The notes under the pieces: model-generated | Told to the model about the DNA's origin: nothing | Database searches by the model: none | What the model saw: the letters and a program-made list of their open reading frames with translations, nothing else | Shown: piece after piece, positions 11,777-23,565 of the stretch | How the letters are laid out: each line of letters begins with the position of its first letter | Position numbering within the stretch: the first letter of the stretch is position 1 | Translations under genes and position numbers: made by a program | Source of the DNA: Asterias amurensis | Taxonomy: Eukaryota; Echinodermata; Asteroidea; Forcipulatida; Asteriidae | Length of the DNA: 64,000 nt | Reading direction: 5' to 3' | Assembly (NCBI RefSeq): GCF_032118995.1 | Contig: NC_092665.1 | Span: 6,691,501-6,755,500 of the forward strand

Positions 11777-13632
11777 AAGCTAGTTTCCATTCTATATTTC
11801 TCTGTTCAGATCTATAACCCAAAACAGGTTTAAATTTCCTTTGCGAAGATTTCTAGTGCTATTTTCGGTACTCATGCTACTCCCGTGGGTCGCAACCACC
11901 TAAAACCACCACATGATTTTGAAAAAAAAAAAAAAAAAAAATGGTATGACTATCGTAGGCCTATCATGATTTTCGGAGATTCTTTCATCCAAGGAAAATC
12001 GTAGTTTTGTTGTACACTGATAAGGCAGGAAATAAACGTGTTTACCCGTTTGTAATTCAAGCATCCCAGATATACACGCTTTTTGTTGTTGTAGGAATAC
12101 CTATCCAAACTTTAAAAAGTGCTCTAGAAAAAAAAAACACGGCATAGTTTGTTAATGGCTGGCATCCATGCTACATGTATGGATCATGGGCTCGGGAAGA
12201 CGATTAGGGTGGATGCCCAGCTTGATTTTGAATTTTAAGGTCATTTGGGGGTAAAAAGGTCAAAAAAGGTCAAAAATCAATATTTTCAAAATTTGTGTCC
12301 AATTTATTCACATTTGATAGATCTATCCATAAAATGTATTTTTAACTTTATGTTGATACTACAAACCTATGTAATTAACGTATAAACTTTGACCTTGTGC
12401 ACAAATGTATAGCAAAACGAAGTGTAAAAGTGTGATTATCTTGAAAAGGGTACATTTTGAGTACACCAATTGGTTTTGCACTCCCCATCCTCATTGGTGC
12501 ATATGTTGGTTTCAAACAACTTTTTTTGAAAGGTAAATATACCCAGGCAGTTTTTGAGAAGAAAAAAAATAATTCAAATACCACTTTCAATACTGGCTCC
12601 ATTGTACGATTGAGAAACATAATGGAGAAATTGAGTGGCCCACCTTATCTGGTTTTACCTGCTACATCAGACAGTCCAAGGTCGGTCTATGGAATGTTCA
12701 TCCACAGAGTCATAGTGTGGTATTAAGGTAGTATAGTGTCAAAGGTCCACCGGGATTTCATCCAATGGTGTACCCAATGGAACCGCTGGATCTGAATAGC
12801 TGGCCGGGCATTTGGGGCTGAGCCGGTGTACCGGATGAGCTCCTGGAATGACGTTAAAGCTATTTGAACCTACCGGGGGTAGACCGGGGTCGACCCATGG
12901 CAGGGAAACGAATCGAGTGCATCCATTTACTTGTGTGGTGGGGTGGAGGGGAGGGGGGCGCTTTTGTTGGAGTTTTTTTTTTAACTGAATGCGTTCCCAC
13001 TGGATCCACTTCGGAGTTCCGATTGCGCATGCCTGACCTCTGACCTTCGCGACTGTAGATGGAAGATAAACAAAGGCAGACCTCGCTCGCCATTTTCCCC
13101 CAGCATGCGTTGCTCGATCATAACCCCAGGGGTTATAGACCAGAGCATTTTGGTTAAAGGAACGAGGTACCAATATTTGAGTATAGGAACATTTAGTGGA
13201 TAACCTGCTGCTGCCGGGAACCCCCCGCTGTGTGTGGCGCATGGACCCCTCAAAGAGGCAAAATAATGGGCTGAATCAAACATTGTAGGTACCACATGAA
13301 ACCATGGAGCTATGAAACCAAGTGGAAATCATCATTAACATGATACTAAGTAAAACATATCAACCGCCTGCCAGACACACCCTCCACCAATGTGTAGTGT
13401 ATAAACCTATGGGTTGAAATTGACCAGTGTCAAATCAGCTCAGATTTACGTGAAACTTTGTCTGACTATTCCACTATGGCTAAAATGAACACACACCAAA
13501 AAATAAGTCCATACTCCATATCGTTTCAGAGATACAGCCTCTTAAAATATGCTATCCCCATTTTTTGTTGGAGCTCGGCCCCCCCCCCCCCCCGGCCCGC
13601 CCCGCGCGTCGTCGTTGTATTTTTGTCAATCT
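11777..13632. other. No gene seen; AGGTCA cluster and MITE-like block
   Basis: About 12238-12275 holds three AGGTCA half-sites, two of them as a direct repeat with a 4-base spacer. Positions ~12780-12925 resemble the TIR element at 57.5 kb (shared GGGGTCGACCCA, a GCTATTTGAA-like block and GGATGAGC). The open frames here are long by chance and lack domains. A poly-C/GC tract lies at 13578-13612. Confidence 0.4.
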
Positions 13633-13636
13633 TTAA

Positions 13637-13971
13637 AGTCACCTGGAAATATAGAGTATAAAATAACAAACCTGTGAACATTTGAGCTCAGTTGGTCGTC
13701 GAAGTTGCGAGATAATAATGGAAGAAAAAACACCATTGTCACACGAAGCTGTGTACTTTCAGATGCTTGATTTCGAGACCTCAAAATATAATTCTGAGAT
13801 CTCAAAATCAAATTCGTAGAAATTACTTCTTTCTCAAAAACTACGTTACTTCAGAGGGAGCCGTTTCTCACAAGGTGTTTATCTAATATCAACAGCTCCC
13901 AATTACTCGTTACCAAGTAAGGTTTTATGCTAACAACTATTTTGAGTTATTACCAATAGTGTCCACTGCCT
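13637..13971 (+). mobile_element. Chimeric MITE: B-type left end, A-type body
   Basis: The left end reads AGTCACCTGGAAAT after TTAA, which is the MITE-B terminus. From ATAAAATAACAAACCTGTGA to the right end CCAATAGTGTCCACTGCCT plus TTAA it is MITE-A. TTAA flanks both ends, so the hybrid may have moved as a unit. Confidence 0.75.
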
Positions 13972-14017
13972 TTAAATGCAAGTAAAGTCTTCATATAACT
14001 GTTTTTAATACTTATAG

Positions 14018-16764
14018 GAATATTTGCTGCACCGTTGAGTTCCAGAATTGGCATGAGGGCTACTGTTATGATGAGTGGTATTATGGTTGGCGGTTCCATG
14101 ATTGCATCGTCCTTTGCTTCGAGTATGATTCAAATTACACTGCTGTTGGCATTTGGATTTGGTAAGATTTTTGCTGCTTTCCCTGTCCCGTGTAGCCTTT
14201 AATCAAGACGCATGCGGCAGCGGCACCCCAAGATGTCACGCACGAAATAAAGACTAGCGCCTCGATCGCCGCTCGAGCCGGTCTTTTTTGAGTGCGTGAT
14301 ATCTGGCGTTGGTTACAGGCTATGTACCGTGCCGAAAAAAAGGTTATTACTATTTAATGACGGGTAATTAGTGTTGAAAGCGAGTCAATGCATATAACAT
14401 TATTAATTATTGTTCCTCACATGTAAACGGGATTGATTTTCGCCAATAAACCCTGCAGCGAAACGCCCTTATTGAAGTTTGTTTAAATTCTTAGTTAGAC
14501 CTATTGGCCCGAAGAATTTTCGTCGTTGTTTAGTCGTTATTGTCATTCGGCAGGGAAACATATCAAACTCGACTTATTGATGTAAGGCTCATTATTGAAA
14601 TGTGTAATTGTCGACTAAAAAATCGGGCCGGAATCGCAAGGTTTTGAAAAACTAAAAACACTTCTGCATGCCGTTGACGGCACGCATCAAAATGACAATG
14701 CTTTGACGTCATGTCTATAGGAGTTTGCTTTGACGAAATACCTCCAATACAAATTGGAGCTCCCAACTCATGACGTATTAAAAACATGAGTGATTACGTA
14801 ACGGAGCTTTTCGCGAATCTTTCAGAAAAACGCTGGACAAGGGTATTTTTATACACAATTAAAACATGGTATAGTCATGAGACTCGATTTCCTTATTGAT
14901 TGAAAACATTTTAAATTAAATTCAGCAAAGTTCACGACTTTACATTTTCGTTCAAGCAGGTATTTAACTTACAATTGCCAAGTAAAGCTTGCAATTGATC
15001 AAGGTCCCCAAGCCATTTGTCTGCAGTATAAACCTGTTTGGTCGTGTCTTAAACAAATTAAAAATAATCTTATTATTACATTTGTTTTATTTAAAGGGGT
15101 AGGTGTAAGTATTTCCAGCATTCTCACACGGGTTCAGATGGCAGAGAGTTTTCAGAGCAACTATGCAACAGCGAATGGTATTGCACAAGCCGGCTCCCCT
15201 CTTGGACTAATCGTAGTTGCTCCTCTGATGCAGTTGTTTCTTGATACATATGGATGGCGAGCAGTGTTCCTGTTGATGGGAGGGATTAGCTTACATCTTG
15301 TCGTACTCGGCGCCCTCTTACGACAACCATCACTTAAAAACAAGGAACATGCAGATTCGTATCACTCTGTCTCGTCACGCGAGCAAGGAATTGATGACGA
15401 ACTTGATGAAAAGTCACAACAGAGTACAACTGTGAACAAAACATCAACGTCTGCAAACGGCTGGATAGGTTTTTCTGTTTGTTTCCAGTTGTCGTTTTGG
15501 CTACCAACAACGATCTATGTTTGTTTAAACTTGACCGACACTTTTTGGTGTATATACTTCGTAGATCACGTTGCGATGAAAGGTTTCACATTAACTGACG
15601 CTGTTGTATTTTCAACAGTTGCAGGTGTAGCGAAACTTGTGTCTAAGATCACCTTAGGGTTTCTCGTGGATAGAGATTTTGTGAAGTTGCGACCTGCATT
15701 GCTCATACTTTCGATAGGTTGTGCTATTTGCTTAGTCACTGATATGTGGTTGAAATCGTACTGGTTGGTTCTTGTAATTACCGCTATCTATGTGAGCTTC
15801 AATGGTTCCATTAGTTCATTGGTTGACGTCTACACCAGAGAGTTAATTGGAACCGAGTGTCTTGCATCTGCATTCAGCTGGATGGAATTGATGAATGGGA
15901 TTCTAACCTTCTCCGGCGGATTCGTTCCAGGTATTTAGAAATAAATAACTGTTTTGATTTGACTTGATTTTGATTTGATTTATTGTTAATGACACTGGAC
16001 ACTATTGGTAGTTGTCAAAGACCAGTCTTCTCGCTTGGTGTATACCAACATATGCATAAAATAGCAAACCAGCTGTGTGAAAATTTGAGCTCAATTTGTC
16101 GTCGAAGTTGCGAGATAATAACGAAAGAAAAAACACCCTTGTCACACGATGTTTGCTTTCAGACTCTTGATTTCGAGACCTCAAATTCTAAACCTGAGGT
16201 CTCGAAAACAAATTCGCGGAAAATTACTTCTTTCTCGAAAACTACGTCACTTCAGAGGGAGCCGTTTCTCACAATGTTTTATGCTATCAACCTCTCCCCA
16301 TTACTCGTTAGCATGTAAAGTTTTATGCTTATAATTATTTTTAGTTATTACCTGCCTTTACACGGTTTATTCTGTACTTCGGTTCGACCATTTTGACACA
16401 ATTTACCAACAAACAGAAGAAATACCGAGAGCAGAAACACCACACTGAATAGTATAGACTATACTGGCAGTGCAGTGTAGTCTAGATTTCAAGCCGTCCA
16501 GTAAACTAAATTACACTGTGGCGGACGCGCTTTGGCGATTTACAACTGCGGGTAGTTACACTATCCAATATCAAGCACCATAGTCTTGGGCCAAGACTAC
16601 ATCATATCTGAAAACCAATCTCTTTGTCATTTCTTTCACTAGGTCTGATTTACGATATGACTGGAAACTATGACATGGCGTTTATCATCATGGGATGTCT
16701 TTATGTGCCACCATTGGCGGCGCTCTTAGTAGAGCGCATTCGACGTACTAAAAGAGATGCATGA
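14018..16764 (+). CDS. SLC16-like monocarboxylate transporter, last three exons
   Basis: Exons 14018-14161, 15097-15930 and 16643-16764 join in phase (1, 1) and end at TGA 16762-16764. The first encodes a membrane segment with SSRIGMRATVMMSGIMVGG, matching the 'NRFGCRPVMLLGG' region of SLC16 proteins. The second begins GVGVSISSILTRVQ, includes NYATANGIAQAGSPLGLIV and the 'YGWRAVFLLMGG' turn. A hydrophilic central loop (about 15335-15460) follows, and then the C-terminal half with KITLGFLVDRD. The last exon carries GLIYDMTGNYDMAFIIMG and a basic tail, the usual end of the family. These are 12-helix plasma-membrane carriers of the major facilitator superfamily; the substrate cannot be read from sequence. 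The N-terminal exon with the DGGWGW motif was not found upstream, so the gene is incomplete here. A MITE-A sits in the last intron. Confidence 0.85.
15985..16366 (+). mobile_element. MITE-A in transporter intron
   Basis: A near-complete copy from ACACTGGACACTATTGGTAG to ACCTGCCTTTA, in the intron between the last two transporter exons. Short inner palindromes (GAGACCTCA / TGAGGTCTC) are well preserved. Confidence 0.85.
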
Positions 16765-18624
16765 GATGCATGTTGTTGGGTCAAGTTTTTAGTAATGAAT
16801 ATTGATCTCAATGTTGGCCTTATATAAACTGCGCACAAAAAGTTAGGAAACTTTTTTCAATCATATATTTATCATTTATTACTCTGTTTGTATTATGTAA
16901 TGAATAGGGTAGATGGCCTTAGCTTTCGATCCAATCCGGACCTTCTTCAGAGGCATAAAACAAGTACAAACAAATACGTATACATCCATTTATAGAAAAA
17001 GAGAGGGGGAAAGGGATTACGGAAATGATCCAGAATGAAGCGGGAAAATAACAGCCAATGAAAGTTTCTATTTCAGAGACAAATAAGTGGCTATGGACCA
17101 ATAGTAGTGAAGTGGCGAGGACAAAGGATTTTTAGAATAAAAGGATGGGTTACTGGACCATAAAAGTGTGAAAGTATGTGTTCGACAACAATGCAGGGAG
17201 ACATGAAAGGGTAGGATTAGAGAGCAAATTTATTACTCTGTTTGTATTACGTTATATATCAACATAAAGCTGATGTGTTCTTCTTTAAATGACACCACAT
17301 TTGCAATGATGACATAATTATTGCTTACATTGGCTACATAATGATAATGATAAAGTCACAAATCAAATGTGCCAAAATTACCGTTATCTGTACTATAAAC
17401 AGTCGATAGGTAGATCAATAATCATACCGGTCACGCTTCAGAACCATGAATGGTTTACACATAGATGTGCACCAGTGAGAACACCCCACACCTTTACCCC
17501 CCCCCCCCCCATCTCTTGAAACAACTTGTTTTGGTATTCGCAAGACTCATTACTGAACTCTTGTCTCAATATAAAGTGGATTAAGATCAGTAAGTTGCCT
17601 CGCTTGCTTGAACTACAAAAAAGTGTAAATCTTTGGATAGTTTTGGCACATTTGATTCTGTTTCTTTCTCACTCATGTGGCCATGTCCAGCAGCATGCCA
17701 TCACTGCAAATGTGATATAATTTTAAAGAGGAACACTTCAGCTTTGCATTGATATATAATTTAATACAAATAGAGAAATAATGTATAAAAATACACTTGA
17801 TTGAAAACAAGTTTTCTAACTTCTTGTGAGCAGTTTACTTATAGCATGAGGGTTGTCCCCATAATGTGTACAAGAGCTTCCCCTCCCCCGAGGGCAAGCC
17901 CCATGTGAGTAGAATCTGCAATAGCCAGTGTGTATCTCAAATCCCTATAGCTACTTCGTGTTTATAACCCAGTAGAGATGTTTTTGCAATTACAATGCAG
18001 ACCTTTTGTAGGACTCAAAACACAATGTTCACTGATTTGTTCTTCTTCTTCTCGTGTCTATATGCTGCTTATATGGCTATCCCTCCAGTTATAGTTGGCA
18101 CACTGAAGGGCAGTGTCGGTGGCCTCAGCCAGGTCTTGTTATTAAACTTACATGGTTTGAAGATAATGATAGTAGAAAGCTTCCCTTAAAGTTGTACCTA
18201 CTGTGATGATGTATAGTTTTTGAGAAACGAGTAAAACAATGTCACGAAAATGTTTATTTTATCTTGTACGACGTAATTACCAGTTATGGTACCGGAACTG
18301 TTACGTTGTACAGACTAACATTATTTTCGTGCATTGTTTTATTAATGTCTCACAAAAACAACAGCACCATAAGCAAATCATTTTTCTAGTGAAGCTTTGT
18401 ACTGTCATTGTTCTCAAACCGTGTATAACAATGAATAAAAATCTATATAGACATTGTGTTTCGAGTCCTACATAAAGTACCCAAACCTTTAAACTGTTCT
18501 ACTATGACTTCAGAATCTCATGGCGGAAATACTTTCTTTCTATTTATCACACGATATGATCTGCAATGTTAGCATCTTTAAATCATGGTTTGAATTGAGC
18601 TATATACACATTAAATGCACTCGT
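16765..18624. other. 3' flank of transporter; no further gene seen
   Basis: At 16905-17225 a block reading TTCGATCCAATCCGGACCTT then CTTCAGAGGC looks like the end of a retroelement. It resembles tails that follow Penelope-like or related elements, but this is from memory and weak. A poly-C tract is at 17500-17510. Positions 17990-18240 contain a second repeat-like segment. Confidence 0.35.
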
Positions 18625-18702
18625 CACACTGGTAATATTACTCAAAATAATTGTACGCATGAAACTTACAAACAATGGAGAGCTGTTGATAGTATAAAAC
18701 AA
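18625..18702 (-). mobile_element. MITE-A end fragment
   Basis: Reads GGTAATATTACTCAAAATAA to GAGCTGTTGATAGTATAAAA, the outer part of a reverse-oriented MITE-A. It stops where the SINE at 18708 begins. Confidence 0.6.
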
Positions 18703-18707
18703 AAAAC

Positions 18708-18880
18708 CATCTCTGCCCTCACAGGTCCCCACTTGCCCGTTGGTGGAGAGAAGCAATAATAGTTAAGTGTCTTGCTCAGGGACACAAGTGTCACGACTGG
18801 GAATCGAATACACACTCTGCTGAACACAAAATCAGCAGAGCTTGAGTTCGGTGCTCTTAACCGCTCGGCCACGACACCCC
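18708..18880 (-). mobile_element. tRNA-Leu-derived SINE
   Basis: On the minus strand the head reads GGGGTGTCGTGGCCGAGCGG TTAAGAGC (A box), with a B-box block GTATTCGATTCCCAGTC. The A box, the long variable-arm-like stem (CTCTGCTGA / TCAGCAGAG) and the B box are those of a class II (Leu/Ser-type) tRNA, best matching tRNA-Leu. The body continues with GTCCCTGAGCAAGACACTTA, a segment common in marine invertebrate SINEs. Confidence 0.8.
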
Positions 18881-19189
18881 CACAAACCAGCAACCAAACA
18901 CTAGTGAAATGACATGCTGGGCGACAAAGTGCACATTATCAATGTAGCTCAGGCTCAAATGTGATAACAGTTTATTTAATAATTGTAACATTATTTTCAA
19001 GGTGAATTTGTTTTATGTAACTTTGATTGTGATGTCAGACTGTAGGTTTGGATTTTAGCAGTAGTCGGCCTATATGGGTCAAATAACTGTAATTGCTTTG
19101 TTCTTCACATGAAATACATTGACGGGTTCCATCAGTTTGGCATCATGGTGTTTTTTGTATGGTTTAATTAACATGTACTGATTAACCCT

Positions 19190-20066
19190 AGCTATCACTT
19201 GGTCCCAGCAGCCAGGCTATCCAGGAACATGGTCAGATTCTTGTCAAGGAAGTACGTCATGCGTGCAGTGTATTTCTATGTTGCAGTGTGAGTGTGATGC
19301 ATGGTGGGACTAAGCATTTTCGGGGTAGACCAATGAGCGTGCTTGATACGTTTGGCCACCCCAGCCCCTTTGGTTAAAGACAGTGGACACTATTGGTAAT
19401 CACTCAAAATAATTATTAGCATAAAACATACTTGGTAACCAGTAATGCGGAGCTGTTGGTAGTATAAAACATTGAGAGAAACGGCTCCCTCTCTGAAGTA
19501 ACGTAGTTTTCGAGAAAGAAGTATTTTTCCACGAGACCTCAGACTTAGAATTTGAGGTATCGAAATCAAGCATCCGAAAGCACACAGCTAATTCGTGCAA
19601 CAAGGGTTTATTTTTCTTTCATTATTGTCTCGCAACCGCTACGACCAATTTAGCTCAAATTTCCAAAGGTTTGTTATTTTATGCATAATATGTTGAGATA
19701 CACCAAAAATGCGAAGACTGGTCTTTTACAATTACCACCAGTGACTTCAGGGTCTTTAAAGGCAAGCGCTGGGGACGAGTGAATGCCCTATTATGTTGAT
19801 AACGATCAGGACCAATGGACTCTGCCTGGTTCGCTCGTCCCCAGCGCCTTGCTTTAACCAAAGGCGCTGTGGGATGGGCAAACGTATCATCACTGTCATT
19901 GGTTTAATAATGCGCAGTCCCATCATGCATCACACTCACGCTGCACCATATTTCTATGCACTGTACGCATGACGTACTTCCTGAACAAGATTCTGTGCAA
20001 GCGATTAGCCCATCCCAGCAGTCCTGGATAGACTGGCCGCTGGGGCCGAGTGAATCTACCTGGTAG
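19190..20066. mobile_element. Foldback element with MITE-A inside
   Basis: The left arm (~19195-19374) and right arm (~19858-20060) are inverted copies about three-quarters identical by eye; both contain TGCATCACACTCAC or its complement and ACGTACTTCC. A MITE-A (19375-19763) lies between the arms, followed by a smaller inverted repeat (GCGCTGGGGACGAG, ~19765-19855). Confidence 0.65.
19375..19763 (-). mobile_element. MITE-A between foldback arms
   Basis: Starts AGACAGTGGACACTATTGG, includes GAGCTGTTGGTAGTATAAAA and ends near CAATTACCACCAGTGAC. Nearly full length, reverse orientation. Confidence 0.8.
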
Positions 20067-20132
20067 GGCAAACTTCGTCAGCCCTATTACAAAACAATGT
20101 TTTGCCCGGAGGTAACAACCCGCATACAACCG

Positions 20133-20559
20133 ACCACGAGATCAATGTAAACGTACATATCATTTGCCACTGGGAACGATGTTGTATTTAAGCTGACGTG
20201 TTCGAGGTCACGGATTGCTGATGTGCACAACATGATAGGGATTTTCCATTACATGTACTGTTGAACGCAAAAACGGTGAAGGCGCTCATTTTCGTTACAT
20301 TGCTCGGTGTGTTAATTTTGATAGCACAATCTACGTAATTGCTCGCGTAATGTGCAAATTGCAGCCTGGGGTTGCGCATTGCTGTCGGAATAGATCACGA
20401 AGGGCTAACACAAAATTGGGTATGTAAGTTCAATGGTTCAAAGTGGATGTTTGTACCTCCATGTATGAAATAGGGTTCGGCTGGATCTTAACAAAACAAA
20501 ACTATTTCTGACGTGATATTGCTAAAAACCTGTAGTTGAAAGTTTTTTAGTCATGAATC
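20133..20559. other. No gene seen
   Basis: Unique-looking sequence between two repeat clusters. No domain or exon could be supported. Confidence 0.4.
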
Positions 20560-20837
20560 ATCCCTGATAAATTGAAGACTGGGTTGTCAATAACAACTCA
20601 CTTGGCAGGTGTTATACTTATATGTATCTTTTTTATACTTATGCGCAAAATAATAAACCTGTGAACACTTGAACTCAATTGGTCGTCGAAGTTGCGAGAT
20701 AAAAATGGAAAAAAACACTTGTCACACTGAGTTGTGTGCTTTCAGATGCTTGATTTCGGGACCTCAAAATCTAATTATGAGGTCTAGATATCAAATTCGA
20801 ATGTTTGTGGAAATGTGCTTAGTTTCTCGAAAACTAC

Positions 20838-22309
20838 TGTAGAGATGGCAAAACTGATACACCTTCCAAGTGTAGAGAGGTGTGTGGATTATCAGTGTTA
20901 ATTGCCCCCCCCCCCCCCCCCCCCCTTTTCATTTTGTAATAGAACTTTGACCCTACCTTTAGAATTAATGGATCAGTCCAAGATTGCCACATCAGCAGAG
21001 ATACTCTAGACAGGATGTTGGTCTGGGCATTCTGATACCAGTGATGACCAGTAACAGACATTAAAGGAGTTTCTTCAAGATATATATCGTGACAGTGGTT
21101 TTTCATTATTTTTTACAGGTATGTTGATTTTATTTTCTTTATTAATTCCATTGTGCTTTTTAATAGAACTATCTAGATTATTGAACTTCATTATTTGATT
21201 TGTGTTATGAACTTGATCAAGACAATGTCACTTGAAGACAGTTGGGAGTTTTCACTCCAAGGTTACAAGATCAAGAAAGGATTTGTTTCAGACTTGGAAG
21301 ACAGTTGAAATGTATTTTAGAGTTTCCGTTGTTAAGTCATAATGGACAGTGATAATGATTTGATTTAGATGAAGTGAAATTGCTTTCTTTAAATACTGCT
21401 TGGACTTTATTTAGTAGTTAAAGGTCACTTTTATTTGCTAAGGTATCACTTTTCTAAGTTTGCTTTCAAGTGTTAAAGTGTACTTTATTTGTAATATAGA
21501 CATTCATTACTAGTTTCTGTTTGAAGTATTTGTTGGAAAGAACTGTAATGTTCTTTCAGATATATTTTAGTTTGGAAGTATTGTTAACCAGTACTTTGAC
21601 CGAACTCCATGTATAGAGAATATTGGTAGCCAAAGACCATTGGTTATTGGAGGTTCAAGATCTTCCTATACTAGACCACACAGTGTGAGCCCAGTGGCTC
21701 TGAAGTTGTTTATTGGGTGGTGTTGCAGTAGGGCAGGAAGTGAGATCAGTAGGCAAGAACACCTACTTTTCTTGTGCATACTTAAGTAGCTGTAGGCAAG
21801 AACACCTATTTTTCTTGTGCATACTTAAGTAGCTGTAGGCAAGAACACCTATTTTTCTTGTGAATATTTAATTAGCTATGCCTTGATCATTTACTGCAGG
21901 GACAAGATTGTAATGATTGTAGGTTGAACACCTGTTGAAAGGAGTTATTGTGTATGCATTTAAAGGTGTTTGTTTTATGAAGTTTATTCTTTGAACCATT
22001 TTGAACCAGATTTAGAGATCAGTATATTTAATTTAGTTATTTGTTAGAAGTAAGTTTGAGTTTATTGCATTACATCTTCAGCAAAGTAAGTAAGTACATA
22101 GTTTAAAGATTGACAAGTACTTAATGTTTTGATAATGGTTGATGTAACGTGATTCTGATACCAGTGATGACCAGTAACAGACATTAAAGGAGTTTCTTCA
22201 AGATATATATCGTGACAGTGGTTTTTCATTGTTCTTTACAGTGGTCATCAACCCGATTTTAATGTGCTCCGTTTAGATTGCCAGTTTGGGTAATTTGGCG
22301 GGTGCAACA
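20838..22309. mobile_element. LTR-like insertion fossil inside MITE-A
   Basis: The insert begins TGTAGAGATGGC and ends GGGTGCAACA. CTAC is repeated on both sides (ACTAC if the last CA is read otherwise). TG...CA ends with a 4-5 bp duplication are typical of a solo LTR or a small terminal-repeat retroelement. About 90 bp (TCTGATACCAGTGATGACCA onward) occurs near both ends, at ~21030 and ~22152. I see no coding part. It is younger than the MITE it interrupts. Family not determined. Confidence 0.6.
21748..21880. repeat. 43-bp tandem repeat, three units
   Basis: Three successive units start TAGGCAAGAACACCTA and include TTTTCTTGTGCATACTTAAG. The third is the most diverged. It lies inside the LTR-like insertion. 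Confidence 0.85.
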
Positions 22310-22699
22310 CTACGTCACTTCAGAGGGAGCCGTTTCTCACAATGTTTTATACTATCAACAGCTCTCCATTGCTAGCTTGTTACCAATACCAAGTACATTT
22401 GTATGCTTACAATTATTTTGAGTAATTACCAATGGTGCCCAATGCCTTAACCCGTGCTTTGAGTGGTCTGTATACCCTGCAAGATATGTTAACAAAAATT
22501 TTACCACACAGGCGAAGTTGGATTCTACTCTACTGATTGACCTCTGTGCTTTCTGCTCTACTCCATATAGTACTGTACAAAAACCATGGTTGTACAAAAC
22601 CAATGATTGCTAAAACCAACGATTGCTAAAACCAACGGAGGGCTAGATAGGGCGCCCTCTGCCTTGTTAATCATGGATCATTGTAGAATAGCATGAGTT

Positions 22700-23395
22700 T
22701 TTATGACGAAAGTGTCAGAGAATGCTACTCAATGCTAAAGCATAGGGACAGAATCCTACACAATGTTAAAGCAATAGGGCCAGAATCTACACAGTGCTAA
22801 AGCATAGGGGAAGAATCCTAGTTCCTACACAATGCTGAAACATAGGGGAAGAATCCTACACAGTGCTGAAGCATAGGGCCAGAATCCTACTCAAAATTTT
22901 GACTCCCATAAATGGCCGACCGTGTTAGTTCTCACAGTAGAAGGAAAACCACGCAATTTCAAGGCAAACTTGTGTGGATCATTGTATTCTACTTTTAAAA
23001 CATCTTTTCAACTATATGCATTATATACAAAACGGTTACAAACGCTTTTGTTTTGACCAACTCGTCCGATCCAAGGCAACGTGTTCCTTTAAGCATAGGG
23101 ACGGAATCCTACACAGTGCGAAAACATAGGGCCAGAATCCTACTCAATGCTTAAGCATAGGGCCAGAATCCTACTCAATGCTAAAGCATAGGGCCAGAAT
23201 CCTACACAGTGCTTAAGCATAGGGCCAGAATCCTACACAATGCTTAAGCATAGGGCCAGAATCCTACTCAATGCTAAAGCATAGGGCCAGAATCCTACTC
23301 AATGCTAAAGCATAGGGCCAGAATCTTACACAGTGCTAAAGCATAGGGACAGAATCCTACACAGTGCTGAAGCATAGGGCCAGAATAAAGCATTA
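22700..23395. repeat. 31-bp minisatellite (GCATAGGGCCAGAATCC)
   Basis: The unit is AATGCTAAAGCATAGGGCCA followed by GAATCCTACTC. Units occupy 22700-22893 and 23093-23395, and several carry CTTAAG in place of CTAAAG. The array is interrupted by a MITE-C half-element at 22895-23088. Confidence 0.9.
22895..23088 (+). mobile_element. MITE-C half-element in the minisatellite
   Basis: From TTTTGACTCCCATAAATGG to GGCAACGTGTTCCT, followed by TTAA and then directly by a minisatellite unit. Another copy is at 28003-28207. From memory the intact family is a near-perfect palindrome, of which this would be one arm. Confidence 0.75.
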
Positions 23396-23565
23396 AAGAG
23401 GAAGAACCTTAATCAATGCAATGCAAATTAAAGTCGACAAAATTAATTCAATTTAATATAAAACAGGTTTATTGAAAAAATCCATCGCAATTACAAAACT
23501 GAGTTCCACATATTAATGTCAAATAATCACATAAAAAACAAATTTAAAGGTTGCGTTTAACCATA

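Larger units (their letters stand above)
20560..22450 (+). mobile_element. MITE-A split by a 1.47-kb insertion
   Basis: The left half (20560-20837) ends at CTCGAAAACTAC. The right half (22310-22450) resumes with CTACGTCACTTCAGAGGG and ends CCAATGGTGCCCAATGCCT. In intact copies these two parts are contiguous. Confidence 0.85.

Noticed and set aside
12457-12726. Hydrophobic frame (IGFALPILIGAYVGF) between repeats as a transporter exon
   Set aside because: No acceptor or family match; overlapping stretches on the minus strand are equally open.
22700-23395. CRISPR-like array (regular short repeats)
   Set aside because: Units are directly adjacent without unique spacers, and the genome is eukaryotic.
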